The notes under the pieces: generated by a model
What the model saw: only the letters and a program-made list of their open reading frames with translations
Database searches by the model: none
Told to the model about the DNA's origin: nothing
In this document: in pieces, positions 7,783 through 15,866 of the stretch
How the letters are laid out: every line of letters starts with the position of its first letter
Numbering within the stretch: the stretch's first letter is position 1
Assembly (NCBI GenBank): GCA_016926755.1
Contig: JAFGNZ010000005.1
Coordinates: 1 to 38,103 of the forward strand
DNA length: 38,103 nt
Source of the DNA: Myxococcaceae bacterium
GTDB taxonomy: Bacteria; Myxococcota; Myxococcia; Myxococcales; Myxococcaceae
Reading direction: 5' to 3'
Position numbers and translations under genes: made by a program

Positions 7783-7920
7783 TCAGCGCAGCAGCTTCAA
7801 GGTGGACAGCGAGCGCTCCGCCCGGGAGGAGCGAGGCCCATAGTCGCGCTCGGGAGCGGTGAAGGTGAGGACTCTGCCACGGTCCACGCGTGACGGAAGG
7901 GTGAAGCGCTCCCCTCCACC
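7783..7920 (-). pseudogene. possible coding remnant downstream of cysteine desulfurase
   Basis: On the minus strand a frame ending in TGA at 7783-7785 keeps strong G/C third positions and a natural amino-acid mix (...RVLTFTAPERDYGPRS...). It lacks an ATG: upstream it runs into the out-of-frame end of the cysteine desulfurase. It may be the 3' end of a deleted gene, or chance. Confidence 0.2.
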
Positions 7921-7924
7921 GGGC

Positions 7925-9079
7925 TCAGCGTCCGCCTGGGTCCGCCGCCGCTCGCCAGGCCCGGGCCAGCGCCGAGGCCGCGACGTCCACTTCCTCCGCC
8001 GTGGTGCCATGGCCCAGCGTCAGCCGCACCGCGCCCAGCGCCTCCTCCGCGGGCAGCCCCATGGCCAGGAGGATGGAGGAGGCCGTCTCCCCCCCCTCAT
8101 GACACGCCGAGCCCGTGGAGGCCGCCACCTCTGGCGCTCCCGCCAGCACCGCGCTGCCACGCACCCCGGGGAAGCGCACGTTGAGCGTGTTGGGCAGCCG
8201 CTCCGTGGGGTGCCCGGTGAGCCGCATGCCGGGCACCTCCGCCCGCAGCCGCCCCCAGAGCCGCTCGCGCAGCTCCACCAGCGCCACCCTCCCTCGCTCC
8301 AGCCGCCCCTGCGCGAGCTCGCACGCGGCGCCCAGCCCGACGATGTACGGCACGTTCTCCGTCCCCGGCCGCAGCCCGTGCTCCTGCCCACCTCCGAGCA
8401 TGAACGGCTTCAGCGGCGTGCCCGTGCGCACGTACAGCGCGCCCACGCCCTTGGGCGCGTACAGCTTGTGCCCCACCACCGTCAGCAGATCTACCCCGAG
8501 CGCCTCGACGCTCACCGGCACCTTGCCCACCGACTGCGCCGCGTCCGTGTGCACCACCGCGCCGCGCCCGCGCGCCCGCGCCCCCAGCTCGCTCACCGGC
8601 TGCAGCACGCCCGTCTCGTTGTTGGCGTGGATCACCGTCACCAGCGCCGTGTCCTCCCGAAACGCCGCGTCGGCCTCCTGCGCGCGCACCCGCCCCTCGG
8701 CGTCCACCCCCACCCGGGACACGGCCCAGCCCAGGCGCTCCAGGGAGCGGCACGGCAGCGCCGTGGCCGGGTGCTCGATGGTGGAGGTGATGATGTGCCG
8801 CCGCTCGGGCCGGGCCTCGGCCACGCCGCGGATGGCCAGGTTGTTGGCCTCGGTGCCCCCGGAGGTGAAGAAGATCTCCTCCGCCCGCGCGCCGATCAGC
8901 GCCGCCACCTGCGCCCGCGCCCGCTCCACCGCCGCCTTGGCACGGCGGCCGTACGGGTGCGTGCTCGAGGGGTTGCCGAACTCCTCGCGCAGGAAGGGCA
9001 GCATTGCCTCCAGCACCTCGGGCGCCACCGGCGTGGTGGCGTTGTAGTCCAGGTAGATCGGTCGCTCGGAGCTTGGCAT
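7925..9079 (-). CDS. cysteine desulfurase, NifS/IscS-type class V aminotransferase
   Basis: A 384-residue PLP enzyme that would take sulfur from cysteine, giving alanine and an enzyme persulfide for Fe-S cluster or thio-cofactor assembly. Motifs visible: the N-terminal 'YLDYNATTP', 'TSGGTEANN' (PLP phosphate binding), E102-H103 (substrate/PLP stacking His), 'HTDAAQSVGK' (Asp at 179 for the pyridine N), 'VGHKLYAPKG' with Schiff-base K205, and 'STGSAC' with the likely persulfide C326. A GxGQExGxRxGTxN-like loop follows K205. The length is close to IscS/NifS (about 390-405). No iscU, suf, thiI or mnmA gene is adjacent, so the sulfur acceptor is unknown. Start ATG at 9079 gives MPSSERPIYLDY, as expected for the family. 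Confidence 0.92.
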   Translation of the reverse strand: MPSSERPIYLDYNATTPVAPEVLEAMLPFLREEFGNPSSTHPYGRRAKAAVERARAQVAALIGARAEEIFFTSGGTEANNLAIRGVAEARPERRHIITSTIEHPATALPCRSLERLGWAVSRVGVDAEGRVRAQEADAAFREDTALVTVIHANNETGVLQPVSELGARARGRGAVVHTDAAQSVGKVPVSVEALGVDLLTVVGHKLYAPKGVGALYVRTGTPLKPFMLGGGQEHGLRPGTENVPYIVGLGAACELAQGRLERGRVALVELRERLWGRLRAEVPGMRLTGHPTERLPNTLNVRFPGVRGSAVLAGAPEVAASTGSACHEGGETASSILLAMGLPAEEALGAVRLTLGHGTTAEEVDVAASALARAWRAAADPGGR

Positions 9080-9102
9080 GGGCGTGGCGTGCGGGAGCGC
9101 GG

Positions 9103-11016
9103 CTACGGCTCCACCTTCACGGTATCTCCCTCGACGCGTATTTTCACGCTCGCGTGGTTGGGCAGCGTGTCCTGCTCATCGATGAGGTTGTTCTCGTCCA
9201 CGCCCACGCGCAGCGAGTACGTGCCGTCCTGCAGGTCCGTGATGTCCAGCCACTGGCACGGCAGGTCCGACGTGTAGATGTCCGACCAGCCCGGCGAGAT
9301 GACCTGCTCGACGCCGATCTGCGAAGGGGGCCCCGCGTCCATGCAGTAGGCCATCAAATCGATCATCGCGAAGCCCTGCTTGCGCCCGGTGGCCGTCACC
9401 GTGTCCTGCGCGTCGCGCAGCGTGTAGTCGGCGAACCCGATGAGGTGGTCATGCCCGTGGCACGAGTCCCACTGGTACAGCTCCGGCGCCGTGTCCGAGG
9501 CCGGGATCCGCACCTCGCCCGCGCCCAGGTTGGGGATGGAGACGCTGAAGCGCAGCAGGCGCCGCTCGCCCGTGCCGCCCACGCAGCCCTCGATGACCTC
9601 GCACGAGGTCGCCTCGAAGTGCTTGCGCTCGATGTAGAGCGAGCGGCTCAGCACATCCGCGTCCACCGTGACATCCGGCTTGCCGCTCGTGTTCACCCCG
9701 CAGTTGCGCGGCTCCGGCAGGTACGGCGGCTTGAAGTCGGCCGGCACCTTGCCCCCGCTGAAGACCATGACGCGCCCCGGCTTCGTGCTCTCCCAGGCCG
9801 GCGGATTCGCCACCAGCAGCTCATCGCGGCCGTCCCCGTCGAGGTCTCCCACGGGCAGGCCTCGCACGGTGGACAGCCCCCCCTCGCGCCCCTCGAAGGA
9901 GTCCGAGCCCGGCCACGCCCAGCTGGGGCGCAGGTCCGCGGAGATGCCTGCCTGCGGGGTGAACAGGTACATGCGCCCCAGCGCCCCCATCACGAACTCG
10001 GTGTGCTGACCGTCCCCGTCGAGATCCCCCACGGGGGTGATGCCGCTCCCGAAGCCCGGGAAGAGCGGGTCGCCGCCCAGGGACCAGACCGGCACGGAGG
10101 CATACCCTCCCGAGGCCTCCGAGAGGTGCAGCCACACGCGGCCGCCGACGTTGTCGCCCAGGAAGAGCTCCATGCGCCCATCGCCGTTCTGGTCGGGGAA
10201 GGCCGCCCTCACGGTGAGGGTCGTGCTCCACACGGGCTCCGCCGTCGCCGGGCCCTCGCACGTCAGGGAGCTGCCCTGCTTGCAGCCCAGGTGGAGGCGC
10301 GACTCGTCACCCGAGAGGACGAGCAGATCCTCCGCGCCGTCGCCGTTGGTGTCCCCCAGCTCGGCCACGCCATAACCGGGGATCTCCCGGGCCACGGTGA
10401 ACAGTCCTTCGGGGGCCTGGGGCGTGGCCAGGTAGATGGAGGCGTTGCCCAACCTGACGCTGACGAGATCATCCAGCCCATCGCCGTTCACATCGCTCAG
10501 GATGGCCGCACCGAAGGTGCCGTTGGCCGGGATGCGGAAGGTGGGCGCCGCGAGCATCGCGCCGAGGTCCGCCTGGCCGGTGAAGATCTGCACGCCGAAG
10601 GCGTTGCGGACGAGCAGGTCCGCGTACGCATCCCCGTTCACATTGCCCACGCTCACCGCGATGCCGCGGCCGGAGGTGCGCGAGTGCGTGTTCTGCCAGT
10701 TGATCTCGGCGGACACGGCCTCCGCGGAGAAGTACGACTCGGTGCCGACGTGGATGGCGACGCGGCCCGCGAGCTGCCCGGCAGCCCAGTTGCACGGAGG
10801 CCGCGCGGCCACGAGATCCTTGCGCCCATCCCCGTTGAAGTCACCGAGCGCCAGGGAGGTGCCGAAGCAGGACGTGCCATTCAGGGTGTCCTGCTCCAGC
10901 GACCAGCTCGGCTCCTGAGAGAGGGCTGGCTCCGGGTTCTCGGGGGGCTTCGGGTCATCACAGCCCGTGGCCGCCGTCACCAGGGCGGCGAGCATGAGCG
11001 CGCGTTTCGGGAGCAT
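9103..11016 (-). CDS. FG-GAP repeat lipoprotein with lysyl oxidase domain
   Basis: A 637-residue lipoprotein (lipobox ending TAATGC, Cys19). Residues about 45-420 hold FG-GAP/VCBS-type repeats with Ca-binding DxNGDG or DxDGDG loops (around 59-64, 175-180, 222-227, 275-280, 331-336, 391-396), a predicted beta-propeller. Residues about 440-637 match the catalytic domain of animal lysyl oxidase: the copper site W517-DSCHGHDH (H520, H522, H524), a following K546, then Y581 in a SDIYTSDLPCQWLDITD segment. Animal enzymes build the LTQ cofactor from the Lys and Tyr at the equivalent positions, so both seem conserved. Such enzymes oxidise peptidyl lysine to allysine and cross-link proteins; the substrate here could be a surface or matrix protein. 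Activity is inferred. Confidence 0.85.
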   Translation of the reverse strand: MLPKRALMLAALVTAATGCDDPKPPENPEPALSQEPSWSLEQDTLNGTSCFGTSLALGDFNGDGRKDLVAARPPCNWAAGQLAGRVAIHVGTESYFSAEAVSAEINWQNTHSRTSGRGIAVSVGNVNGDAYADLLVRNAFGVQIFTGQADLGAMLAAPTFRIPANGTFGAAILSDVNGDGLDDLVSVRLGNASIYLATPQAPEGLFTVAREIPGYGVAELGDTNGDGAEDLLVLSGDESRLHLGCKQGSSLTCEGPATAEPVWSTTLTVRAAFPDQNGDGRMELFLGDNVGGRVWLHLSEASGGYASVPVWSLGGDPLFPGFGSGITPVGDLDGDGQHTEFVMGALGRMYLFTPQAGISADLRPSWAWPGSDSFEGREGGLSTVRGLPVGDLDGDGRDELLVANPPAWESTKPGRVMVFSGGKVPADFKPPYLPEPRNCGVNTSGKPDVTVDADVLSRSLYIERKHFEATSCEVIEGCVGGTGERRLLRFSVSIPNLGAGEVRIPASDTAPELYQWDSCHGHDHLIGFADYTLRDAQDTVTATGRKQGFAMIDLMAYCMDAGPPSQIGVEQVISPGWSDIYTSDLPCQWLDITDLQDGTYSLRVGVDENNLIDEQDTLPNHASVKIRVEGDTVKVEP

Positions 11017-11202
11017 CGGTACCTCCAGTCAGGACTGCGTTGAGTCGAAAGGCTCGAGGACGTACAGGCAGCAGCCGAGCCTAGGCGGCGTGCGGTGCTT
11101 CGCCCAAGAGGCAGACAACCGTGCGCTGTCAGCATTAGGTTGGGGTTTTCCAGGTAGGTGCGCCGAGCACCCTGGCATCCCCACCTTCCCCGCATCCTTA
11201 TT

Positions 11203-12807
11203 ATGGACGCTGCGTCTCCCATGGCCCCGCCGGGCGAAGCTCCCTTCACCTTCACCCGAGCCCAGAAGGCCTTCACCCTGCTGGGCTCGATGCTGGGGAT
11301 GCTGCTGGCGGCGCTGGACCAGACGATCGTCGCCACCGCGGGGCCCGCGATCCAGGCGGATCTTCGGATGCCTGCCTCCCTCTACCCGTGGCTCACCACC
11401 TCGTACATGGTGGCCTCCACGGCGATGGTGCCGCTGTGGGGCAAGCTGTCGGATCTCTTCGGGCGGAGGACGATCCTCGTGGCCGGCATCCTCGTCTTCC
11501 TGGGGGGCAGCTTCCTGTGCGGGGTGGCGTGGGGGACGGTGCCGCTCATCCTCTTCCGAGCGGTGCAGGGGCTGGGCAGCGCGGCGCTCTTCACCAGCGC
11601 CTTCGCGGTGGTGGCGGATCTGTTCCCGCCCGCCGAGCGCGGCAAGTACCAGGGGCTCTTCGGCGGGGTGTTCGGCCTGTCCAGCGTGGTGGGGCCGCTG
11701 GCGGGCGGCTTCATCACGGACCACCTGGGGTGGCACTGGGTCTTCTACATCAACCTGCCGGTGGGGGCGGTGGCGCTGGCCGTCATCCTCCTGCGCATGC
11801 CCGCGCTGCGGCTACAGGGTGTGGGGCGGCCCCGGTTTGACTTGGCGGGGGCCGGGGGCCTGGTGCTGGCGGTGGTGCCGCTGCTGCTGGCGCTCAGCCT
11901 GGGCCGAGGCCACGTGGCGCCGGGCGAGCCGGGCTTCGCCTGGGGCTCGTGGCAGGCGCTGAGCCTGTTCGCCCTGTCCGCGGTGGGCGCGGTGCTCTTC
12001 GTGCTCGTGGAGGGCCACGCGGACGAGCCCGTGCTGGACTTGAAGCTGTTCCAGGATCGCACGTTCGCGCTGGGCAACGCCGCGGTGTTCTTCATCGGCG
12101 CGGGCTTCCTGTCGGCGGTCACCTTCCTGCCCCTCTTCATGGTGAACGGGGTGGGGCTGTCGGCGACGCGCTCGGGGCTCACCCTCACGCCGCTGACGCT
12201 GGGCGTGGTGGCGGGCAACGTGCTGTCCGGGCAGCTCGCCTCGCGGCTGGGGCACTACCGCAGGCTGATGCTGGGCTCGCTGGTGGTGCTCTGCGGGGGG
12301 TTCACGCTGATGGCCTTCACGCTGACGCCGGACGCCACCCAGGCGACGGTGACGGCGAAGATGGTGCTCATGGGGCTGGGGCTGGGGCCCTCCTTCCCGC
12401 TGTACACGCTGGCCATCCAGAACGCGGTGCCTCCGCGGCAGATCGGCGTGGCCACCTCGATGGCGACGTTCTTCCGGCAGCTCGGCGCGACGATGGGCGT
12501 GGCGGTGGCGGGCCTGGCCTTCGCCACCACGCTCTCCAGCGAGCTGCGGGAGCGGACGGAGCAGGTGGCCCGAGAGCCTCCCGCGGAGCTGCGCGAGCAC
12601 CTGTCGGCGGGGGCCCCAGGCGCGGAGCGCGCGGGGGCCGAGGGCTTCGTTCCGAGCCACGCGATGAAGGAGGCGTATACCGAGGCCACCTCCTCGGTGT
12701 ACCAGCTGGCGATCCTGGTGGCGCTGCTGGCGTTGCTGTTGACGGCGCTGCTACCCGAGCGTCCCTTGCGGCAGGGCCCGGGGCCCGCGTCGCCGCCCAT
12801 GGAGTAG
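11203..12807 (+). CDS. DHA2-type MFS drug efflux transporter
   Basis: A 534-residue major facilitator of the 14-helix EmrB/QacA (DHA2) type, expected in the inner membrane as a proton-drug antiporter. Visible signatures: motif D1 'LDQTIVATAGPAI' (residues 38-50), motif A in the loop between helices 2 and 3 (G80-KLSDLFGRRT), and motif C 'GPLAGGFI' in helix 5. Length and hydrophobic pattern fit 14 helices. A soluble insert near residues 445-490 sits before the last helix, as often in this family. Start: the ATG at 11203 (MDAASPMAPP) is in frame; ATG 11221 is an alternative. No adjacent TetR/MarR regulator or EmrA-like fusion protein is seen, so the substrate cannot be inferred. It is divergent from the lysyl oxidase gene and convergent with the M28 peptidase gene. 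Confidence 0.9.
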   Translation: MDAASPMAPPGEAPFTFTRAQKAFTLLGSMLGMLLAALDQTIVATAGPAIQADLRMPASLYPWLTTSYMVASTAMVPLWGKLSDLFGRRTILVAGILVFLGGSFLCGVAWGTVPLILFRAVQGLGSAALFTSAFAVVADLFPPAERGKYQGLFGGVFGLSSVVGPLAGGFITDHLGWHWVFYINLPVGAVALAVILLRMPALRLQGVGRPRFDLAGAGGLVLAVVPLLLALSLGRGHVAPGEPGFAWGSWQALSLFALSAVGAVLFVLVEGHADEPVLDLKLFQDRTFALGNAAVFFIGAGFLSAVTFLPLFMVNGVGLSATRSGLTLTPLTLGVVAGNVLSGQLASRLGHYRRLMLGSLVVLCGGFTLMAFTLTPDATQATVTAKMVLMGLGLGPSFPLYTLAIQNAVPPRQIGVATSMATFFRQLGATMGVAVAGLAFATTLSSELRERTEQVAREPPAELREHLSAGAPGAERAGAEGFVPSHAMKEAYTEATSSVYQLAILVALLALLLTALLPERPLRQGPGPASPPME

Positions 12808-12813
12808 GCGGCC

Positions 12814-14331
12814 TCAGTGGGCCGGGGGCTTCACATTTCCAGCGGCGGGAGCGAAGGGGGACGGCGCCGCGGGCGGGCGAGGCAGCACCTCGGGCAGCTC
12901 CGCCATGACGTAGGCCATCCACGCGGCCGCCGCCGTGCTCTTGGCCAGCGCCTCGGGATCGATCTTGTCCAGCGTGTCCGCGTGGGTGTGGTGGAAGTCG
13001 AAGTAGCGGCTGCTGTCCTGCCGCACGCCGAAGAAGGGCACGCTCGCGGGGAGCAGGGGCAACAGGTCCGCTCCACCGGCCTCCGCGGGCAGCAGCGTCC
13101 CGGCCCCCAGCGCGACGAGCGGGTTCAGCCACGGCCGCACCAGCTCGGCGGCGCCCTCGGCCGACCGGAGCACCACGCCCACCGGCTGTCCTCCGCCGGC
13201 ATCCATCTCCATCGCGGCCACGTGGCGCGGCAGCTCGGCGGCGTGGGCCTCGGCGTAGGCCCTGGCGCCGCGCAGCCCGTTCTCCTCGTTCATGAAGAGC
13301 ACCACGCGCACCGTGCGGCGAGGCGCGGGCTTCTGCCGGGCGAGCAGCCGCGCGGCCTCCATCACCATCACCACGCCTGCGCCATCATCGTGCGCGCCGG
13401 TGCCCACGTCCCACGAGTCCAGGTGCGCGCCGATCAGGACGATCTCCTCGGGCTTCTGGCGCCCCTTCACCTCAGCCACCACGTTGAAGGAGTCCTTCTC
13501 CGGGAGCTCCTTGCACCCGAGCACCAGGCGCACCTTGACCGGGCCAGCTCCGGCGAGCAGGCGGTGCAGGAGCTCGGCGTCCTCGACGGTGACGGAGGCG
13601 GCGGGGATGGGCGTGACACCGTCCTCGAAGCGGGTGGCCCCCGTGTGCGGAGTGCTCAGCGACGCGGTGGCCAGCGAGCGCACCAGGGCCGCCACGGCTC
13701 CGGCCTTCGCCGCCGCGGAGGGCCCGCGCCCGCGGAGCGAACCGAAGCGCCCATAGTCCTCCGGCCCCTTCATGTCGTGACTGAAGAGGACGATGCGGCC
13801 CTTCACGCGATCACCGAGCGCGGCGAGCTCCTCGAGAGAGCGCACCTCCACCACCTCGGCGGTGATGCCCTCGGGGGGAGTGGCCACGCTGCTGCCCAGC
13901 GCCATCACCGTGAGCGGCCGGCCGCGGAAGCGCTCGGAGGCGATGAGCTCGGCGCGCTCCTCGCCTCGGATCCAGTGGGGGACCTTGACGGGCTCTGTCC
14001 ACGCCTTCACGCCATCGGCCTTGAAGGAGCGCAGGGCCCACTGCACGGCGGCCTCGGAGCCTTCGGAGCCGGCCAGGCGCGGGCCGATGCCATCGGTGAG
14101 CTCGGCGAGGCGGGCAAGGGCATGGCCTTCGGTGAGCGCGGGGCCCACGAGCCGCTCCGCCACCTGGAGCTGCGCCACGGTGGGCCCTGCCTTTCTGGTG
14201 GCGGGTGCTGCCGGAGTGCTCGCCGCGCCAGCCTTGGCAGGCGGGGGCGTGGCAAGGAGGTTCATCATCAACGCGGAGGACAGGACGAGACTGGACACAG
14301 GCACGGTGACGCTCCCAGCGAGGCGCCACAC
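12814..14331 (-). CDS. secreted M28-family zinc peptidase
   Basis: A 505-residue exported peptidase resembling carboxypeptidase Q / bacterial leucyl aminopeptidase. A signal peptide is at about 1-34. A pro- or linker region leads to an inserted PA-like domain at about 130-270 ('VKGRIVLFSHD'). The catalytic M28 domain follows: zinc ligands and catalytic residues read as H303 (GAHLDSWDVG), D315 (bridging Asp in HDDGAG), E349 (catalytic base in NEENGLRG), E350, D377 (MEMDAGG) and H448 (FHHTHADTLDKID). All five metal/catalytic positions are present, so it is probably active, removing or splitting small peptides outside the cell, in keeping with a predatory lifestyle. It ends 7 nt from the MFS gene stop, convergent. 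Confidence 0.9.
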   Translation of the reverse strand: MWRLAGSVTVPVSSLVLSSALMMNLLATPPPAKAGAASTPAAPATRKAGPTVAQLQVAERLVGPALTEGHALARLAELTDGIGPRLAGSEGSEAAVQWALRSFKADGVKAWTEPVKVPHWIRGEERAELIASERFRGRPLTVMALGSSVATPPEGITAEVVEVRSLEELAALGDRVKGRIVLFSHDMKGPEDYGRFGSLRGRGPSAAAKAGAVAALVRSLATASLSTPHTGATRFEDGVTPIPAASVTVEDAELLHRLLAGAGPVKVRLVLGCKELPEKDSFNVVAEVKGRQKPEEIVLIGAHLDSWDVGTGAHDDGAGVVMVMEAARLLARQKPAPRRTVRVVLFMNEENGLRGARAYAEAHAAELPRHVAAMEMDAGGGQPVGVVLRSAEGAAELVRPWLNPLVALGAGTLLPAEAGGADLLPLLPASVPFFGVRQDSSRYFDFHHTHADTLDKIDPEALAKSTAAAAWMAYVMAELPEVLPRPPAAPSPFAPAAGNVKPPAH

Positions 14332-14423
14332 TCTCCGGCGTCACACGCATCCTCGCAAGCGTTTCGATCAGCGCTCACGCTGGCGGACGGTGGGCTCCTG
14401 GAGAGCGGGACGCCGGGGCGGGC

Positions 14424-14468
14424 GGACCCGCAGCGACGGGGGGACCCGCCCCGCAGCGAGGGACCCGC
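14424..14468. repeat. short direct repeats upstream of the M28 gene
   Basis: Three copies of GGACCCGC occur at 14424-14431, 14442-14449 and 14461-14468, start-to-start 18 and 19 bp. GCAGCGA is repeated at 14430-14436 and 14453-14459. They lie about 93-137 bp before the M28 peptidase start on its strand, between it and the cupin gene. Regular spacing near two helical turns suggests a regulator-binding array; it could also be GC-rich slippage. Confidence 0.35.
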
Positions 14469-14567
14469 GACCTGCGCTTCCGTGAGCGTGGGTCCGTGCC
14501 AGGAGCACCCGCGTCACCCGGTCCCATGCTCGCGCTGCGTTGGCTGTGGGAGATCGCGCCGCTCCCC

Positions 14568-15035
14568 TCACTCCTCGGCGTCGCGGTCGCCGTGGAGGTA
14601 GTCCACCTGATCCTTCACGCGGAACATGTAGCGCTTACCGGTGGGGAACTTGCCCACCGCAGCGGCGAGCTTCTCCGACTCAGGGTATTCCACCACGTCC
14701 ACGCCCTGGGTCGCGGACATGGCGATGTAGACGAGCGGCTCCGAGCTGTCGTTGATCAGCTGGTGCGCGGGGCCACCGGCCGGGAACGAGACGAAGTCGC
14801 CTGGCGCCAGCGCGGTCTCACCTTCCGGCGTGCGCACCTTCCCGCGGCCGGAGATCACGAACATCGCCTCCTCGGTGACAAGGTGGGTGTGCATCGGGAA
14901 GGACCTCTTTCCCGGCGCCAGCTCCCACAGCCCACACGCGAGCCGCTCTCCGCCCAGCTCCTTGCGGCGGTTGGCATAGGCCCCCTTCATCAACGCGTTC
15001 TGCCACGGCATGTCACTCGTGCGTACGACCTTCAT
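14568..15035 (-). CDS. single-domain cupin protein
   Basis: A 155-residue protein with one complete cupin barrel. Motif 1 reads GKRSFPMHTHLVTEEAMFVISG (ligands H49, H51 and E55 or E56). Motif 2 reads PGDFVSFPAGGPAHQL, with H91. All four metal positions are therefore present. The first 35 residues and the C-terminal 40 (a 'YPESEKLAAAVG' segment and an acidic tail) are typical of stand-alone cupins of unknown substrate, often annotated as mannose-6-phosphate isomerase-like or dioxygenase-like. Start: the ATG at 15035 has AGGAGGAG 8-10 nt upstream, a strong ribosome site, so the longer frame to 15083 is not used. It is a single gene, divergent from the next plus-strand gene. Confidence 0.8.
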   Translation of the reverse strand: MKVVRTSDMPWQNALMKGAYANRRKELGGERLACGLWELAPGKRSFPMHTHLVTEEAMFVISGRGKVRTPEGETALAPGDFVSFPAGGPAHQLINDSSEPLVYIAMSATQGVDVVEYPESEKLAAAVGKFPTGKRYMFRVKDQVDYLHGDRDAEE

Positions 15036-15236
15036 GACGGCGCTCCTCCTGCTGGCAAGGCGGCGGAGTCTAGCTCCTCCCACGAGAGCGTCGAGCGCTC
15101 AAGGCACTCGAGGTTAAGGACTATCCCTTTCAAGGTATAAACGATGGGGGCGCAAGTTCAGCGAGAGCCAGTGCCAGGCATGTTGGGACCTGTGCCGCCG
15201 CACCGGACAGTGGCCAGAAGAGGCTAACGACAAGCC

Positions 15237-15761
15237 ATGCCCGGGAGGGTGACCATGAGGCTCACGCGCAGGGAGTGGTGGCACAGCATCGCGCAGCGGC
15301 GAGAGCAACTTTTCTTGAAGCTCATCGAAGCCAAAGCCCCCTATCAGGATTACAAGCGTGCTGTGTTGGAGCAGGAAAAGGAACTCCTGCGCGAGGCGCG
15401 GACGCCCGCCGAACGCCTACACCTTCAGCAGATCACCGCGAAGGAGGTGCTAACCGAGGCGTACATGGCGCGCGCTCCGTGGGAGGAGTTTGGTCCCCTG
15501 CTCCGCCGCTGCCAACGACTCGGGTTTACAGACCTTGGGGATCACGTCCATGTGGCATGTCTCTTCGTCCAAGCGTTGCCGCGCTTCCCCAAGCAAGGCC
15601 GGCAGGCGTTCGCCATGTTGGCCGAGGTGGAGGGGCTGCTCAGGCGCGTCCGCAAGGATCATCACCTACGCCGCGAAGGGGCAAAGAGCATCGCGCACGC
15701 TCGGGCGGTAGCAGCATCGTCCGGCATCACTCCTCCAGGTGGGGCACGACCATCGAGATGA
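15237..15761 (+). CDS. unknown soluble protein; C-terminus altered by recombinase remnant
   Basis: A 174-residue protein with no recognised domain. Its body (residues about 7-150) is predicted helical, with a highly charged stretch 'YKRAVLEQEKELLREARTPAERLHLQQITAKEVL' split over two helices, and no signal or membrane segment. Third positions support coding. The last 15-20 codons run, out of frame, into a fragment of a tyrosine recombinase (15733 onward), so the natural C-terminus was probably lost or replaced. ATG 15255 (MRLTRREWW) is an alternative start; neither has a clear ribosome site. Function cannot be stated. Confidence 0.5.
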   Translation: MPGRVTMRLTRREWWHSIAQRREQLFLKLIEAKAPYQDYKRAVLEQEKELLREARTPAERLHLQQITAKEVLTEAYMARAPWEEFGPLLRRCQRLGFTDLGDHVHVACLFVQALPRFPKQGRQAFAMLAEVEGLLRRVRKDHHLRREGAKSIAHARAVAASSGITPPGGARPSR

Positions 15762-15830
15762 CAATGAGGTACGCGCACCTGTCGCCCGAGGCGCGGGAGC
15801 GCGCGGTGCGCAGGCTTGTACGCCCCTGCC
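15733..15830 (+). pseudogene. tyrosine recombinase (phage integrase) C-terminal remnant
   Basis: A plus-strand frame reads TIEMTMRYAHLSPEARERAV (15756-15815). This is the classic end of XerC/phage-type integrases: the box II Tyr in (M)RYAHLSP, after a conserved 'LLGHxxIxMT' segment. Just before it a different frame reads SLLQVGHD, matching 'LLGH', so one frameshift separates the two halves. The upstream core and Arg/His/Arg residues are absent. It is a decayed fragment, not a working enzyme, and marks a past integration or deletion here. Confidence 0.7.
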
Positions 15831-15866
15831 TCCACAGCTCGCCAGGGGGGATGTATAAGGCGTCTC

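Noticed and set aside
5706-7862. 718-codon plus-strand frame over the PLD gene
   Set aside because: Composition is typical of an antisense shadow and the true PLD motifs are on the minus strand.
15112-15141. Sigma-70 promoter with TATAAA at 15136-15141
   Set aside because: The -10 is good but no -35 resembling TTGACA lies 16-18 nt upstream.
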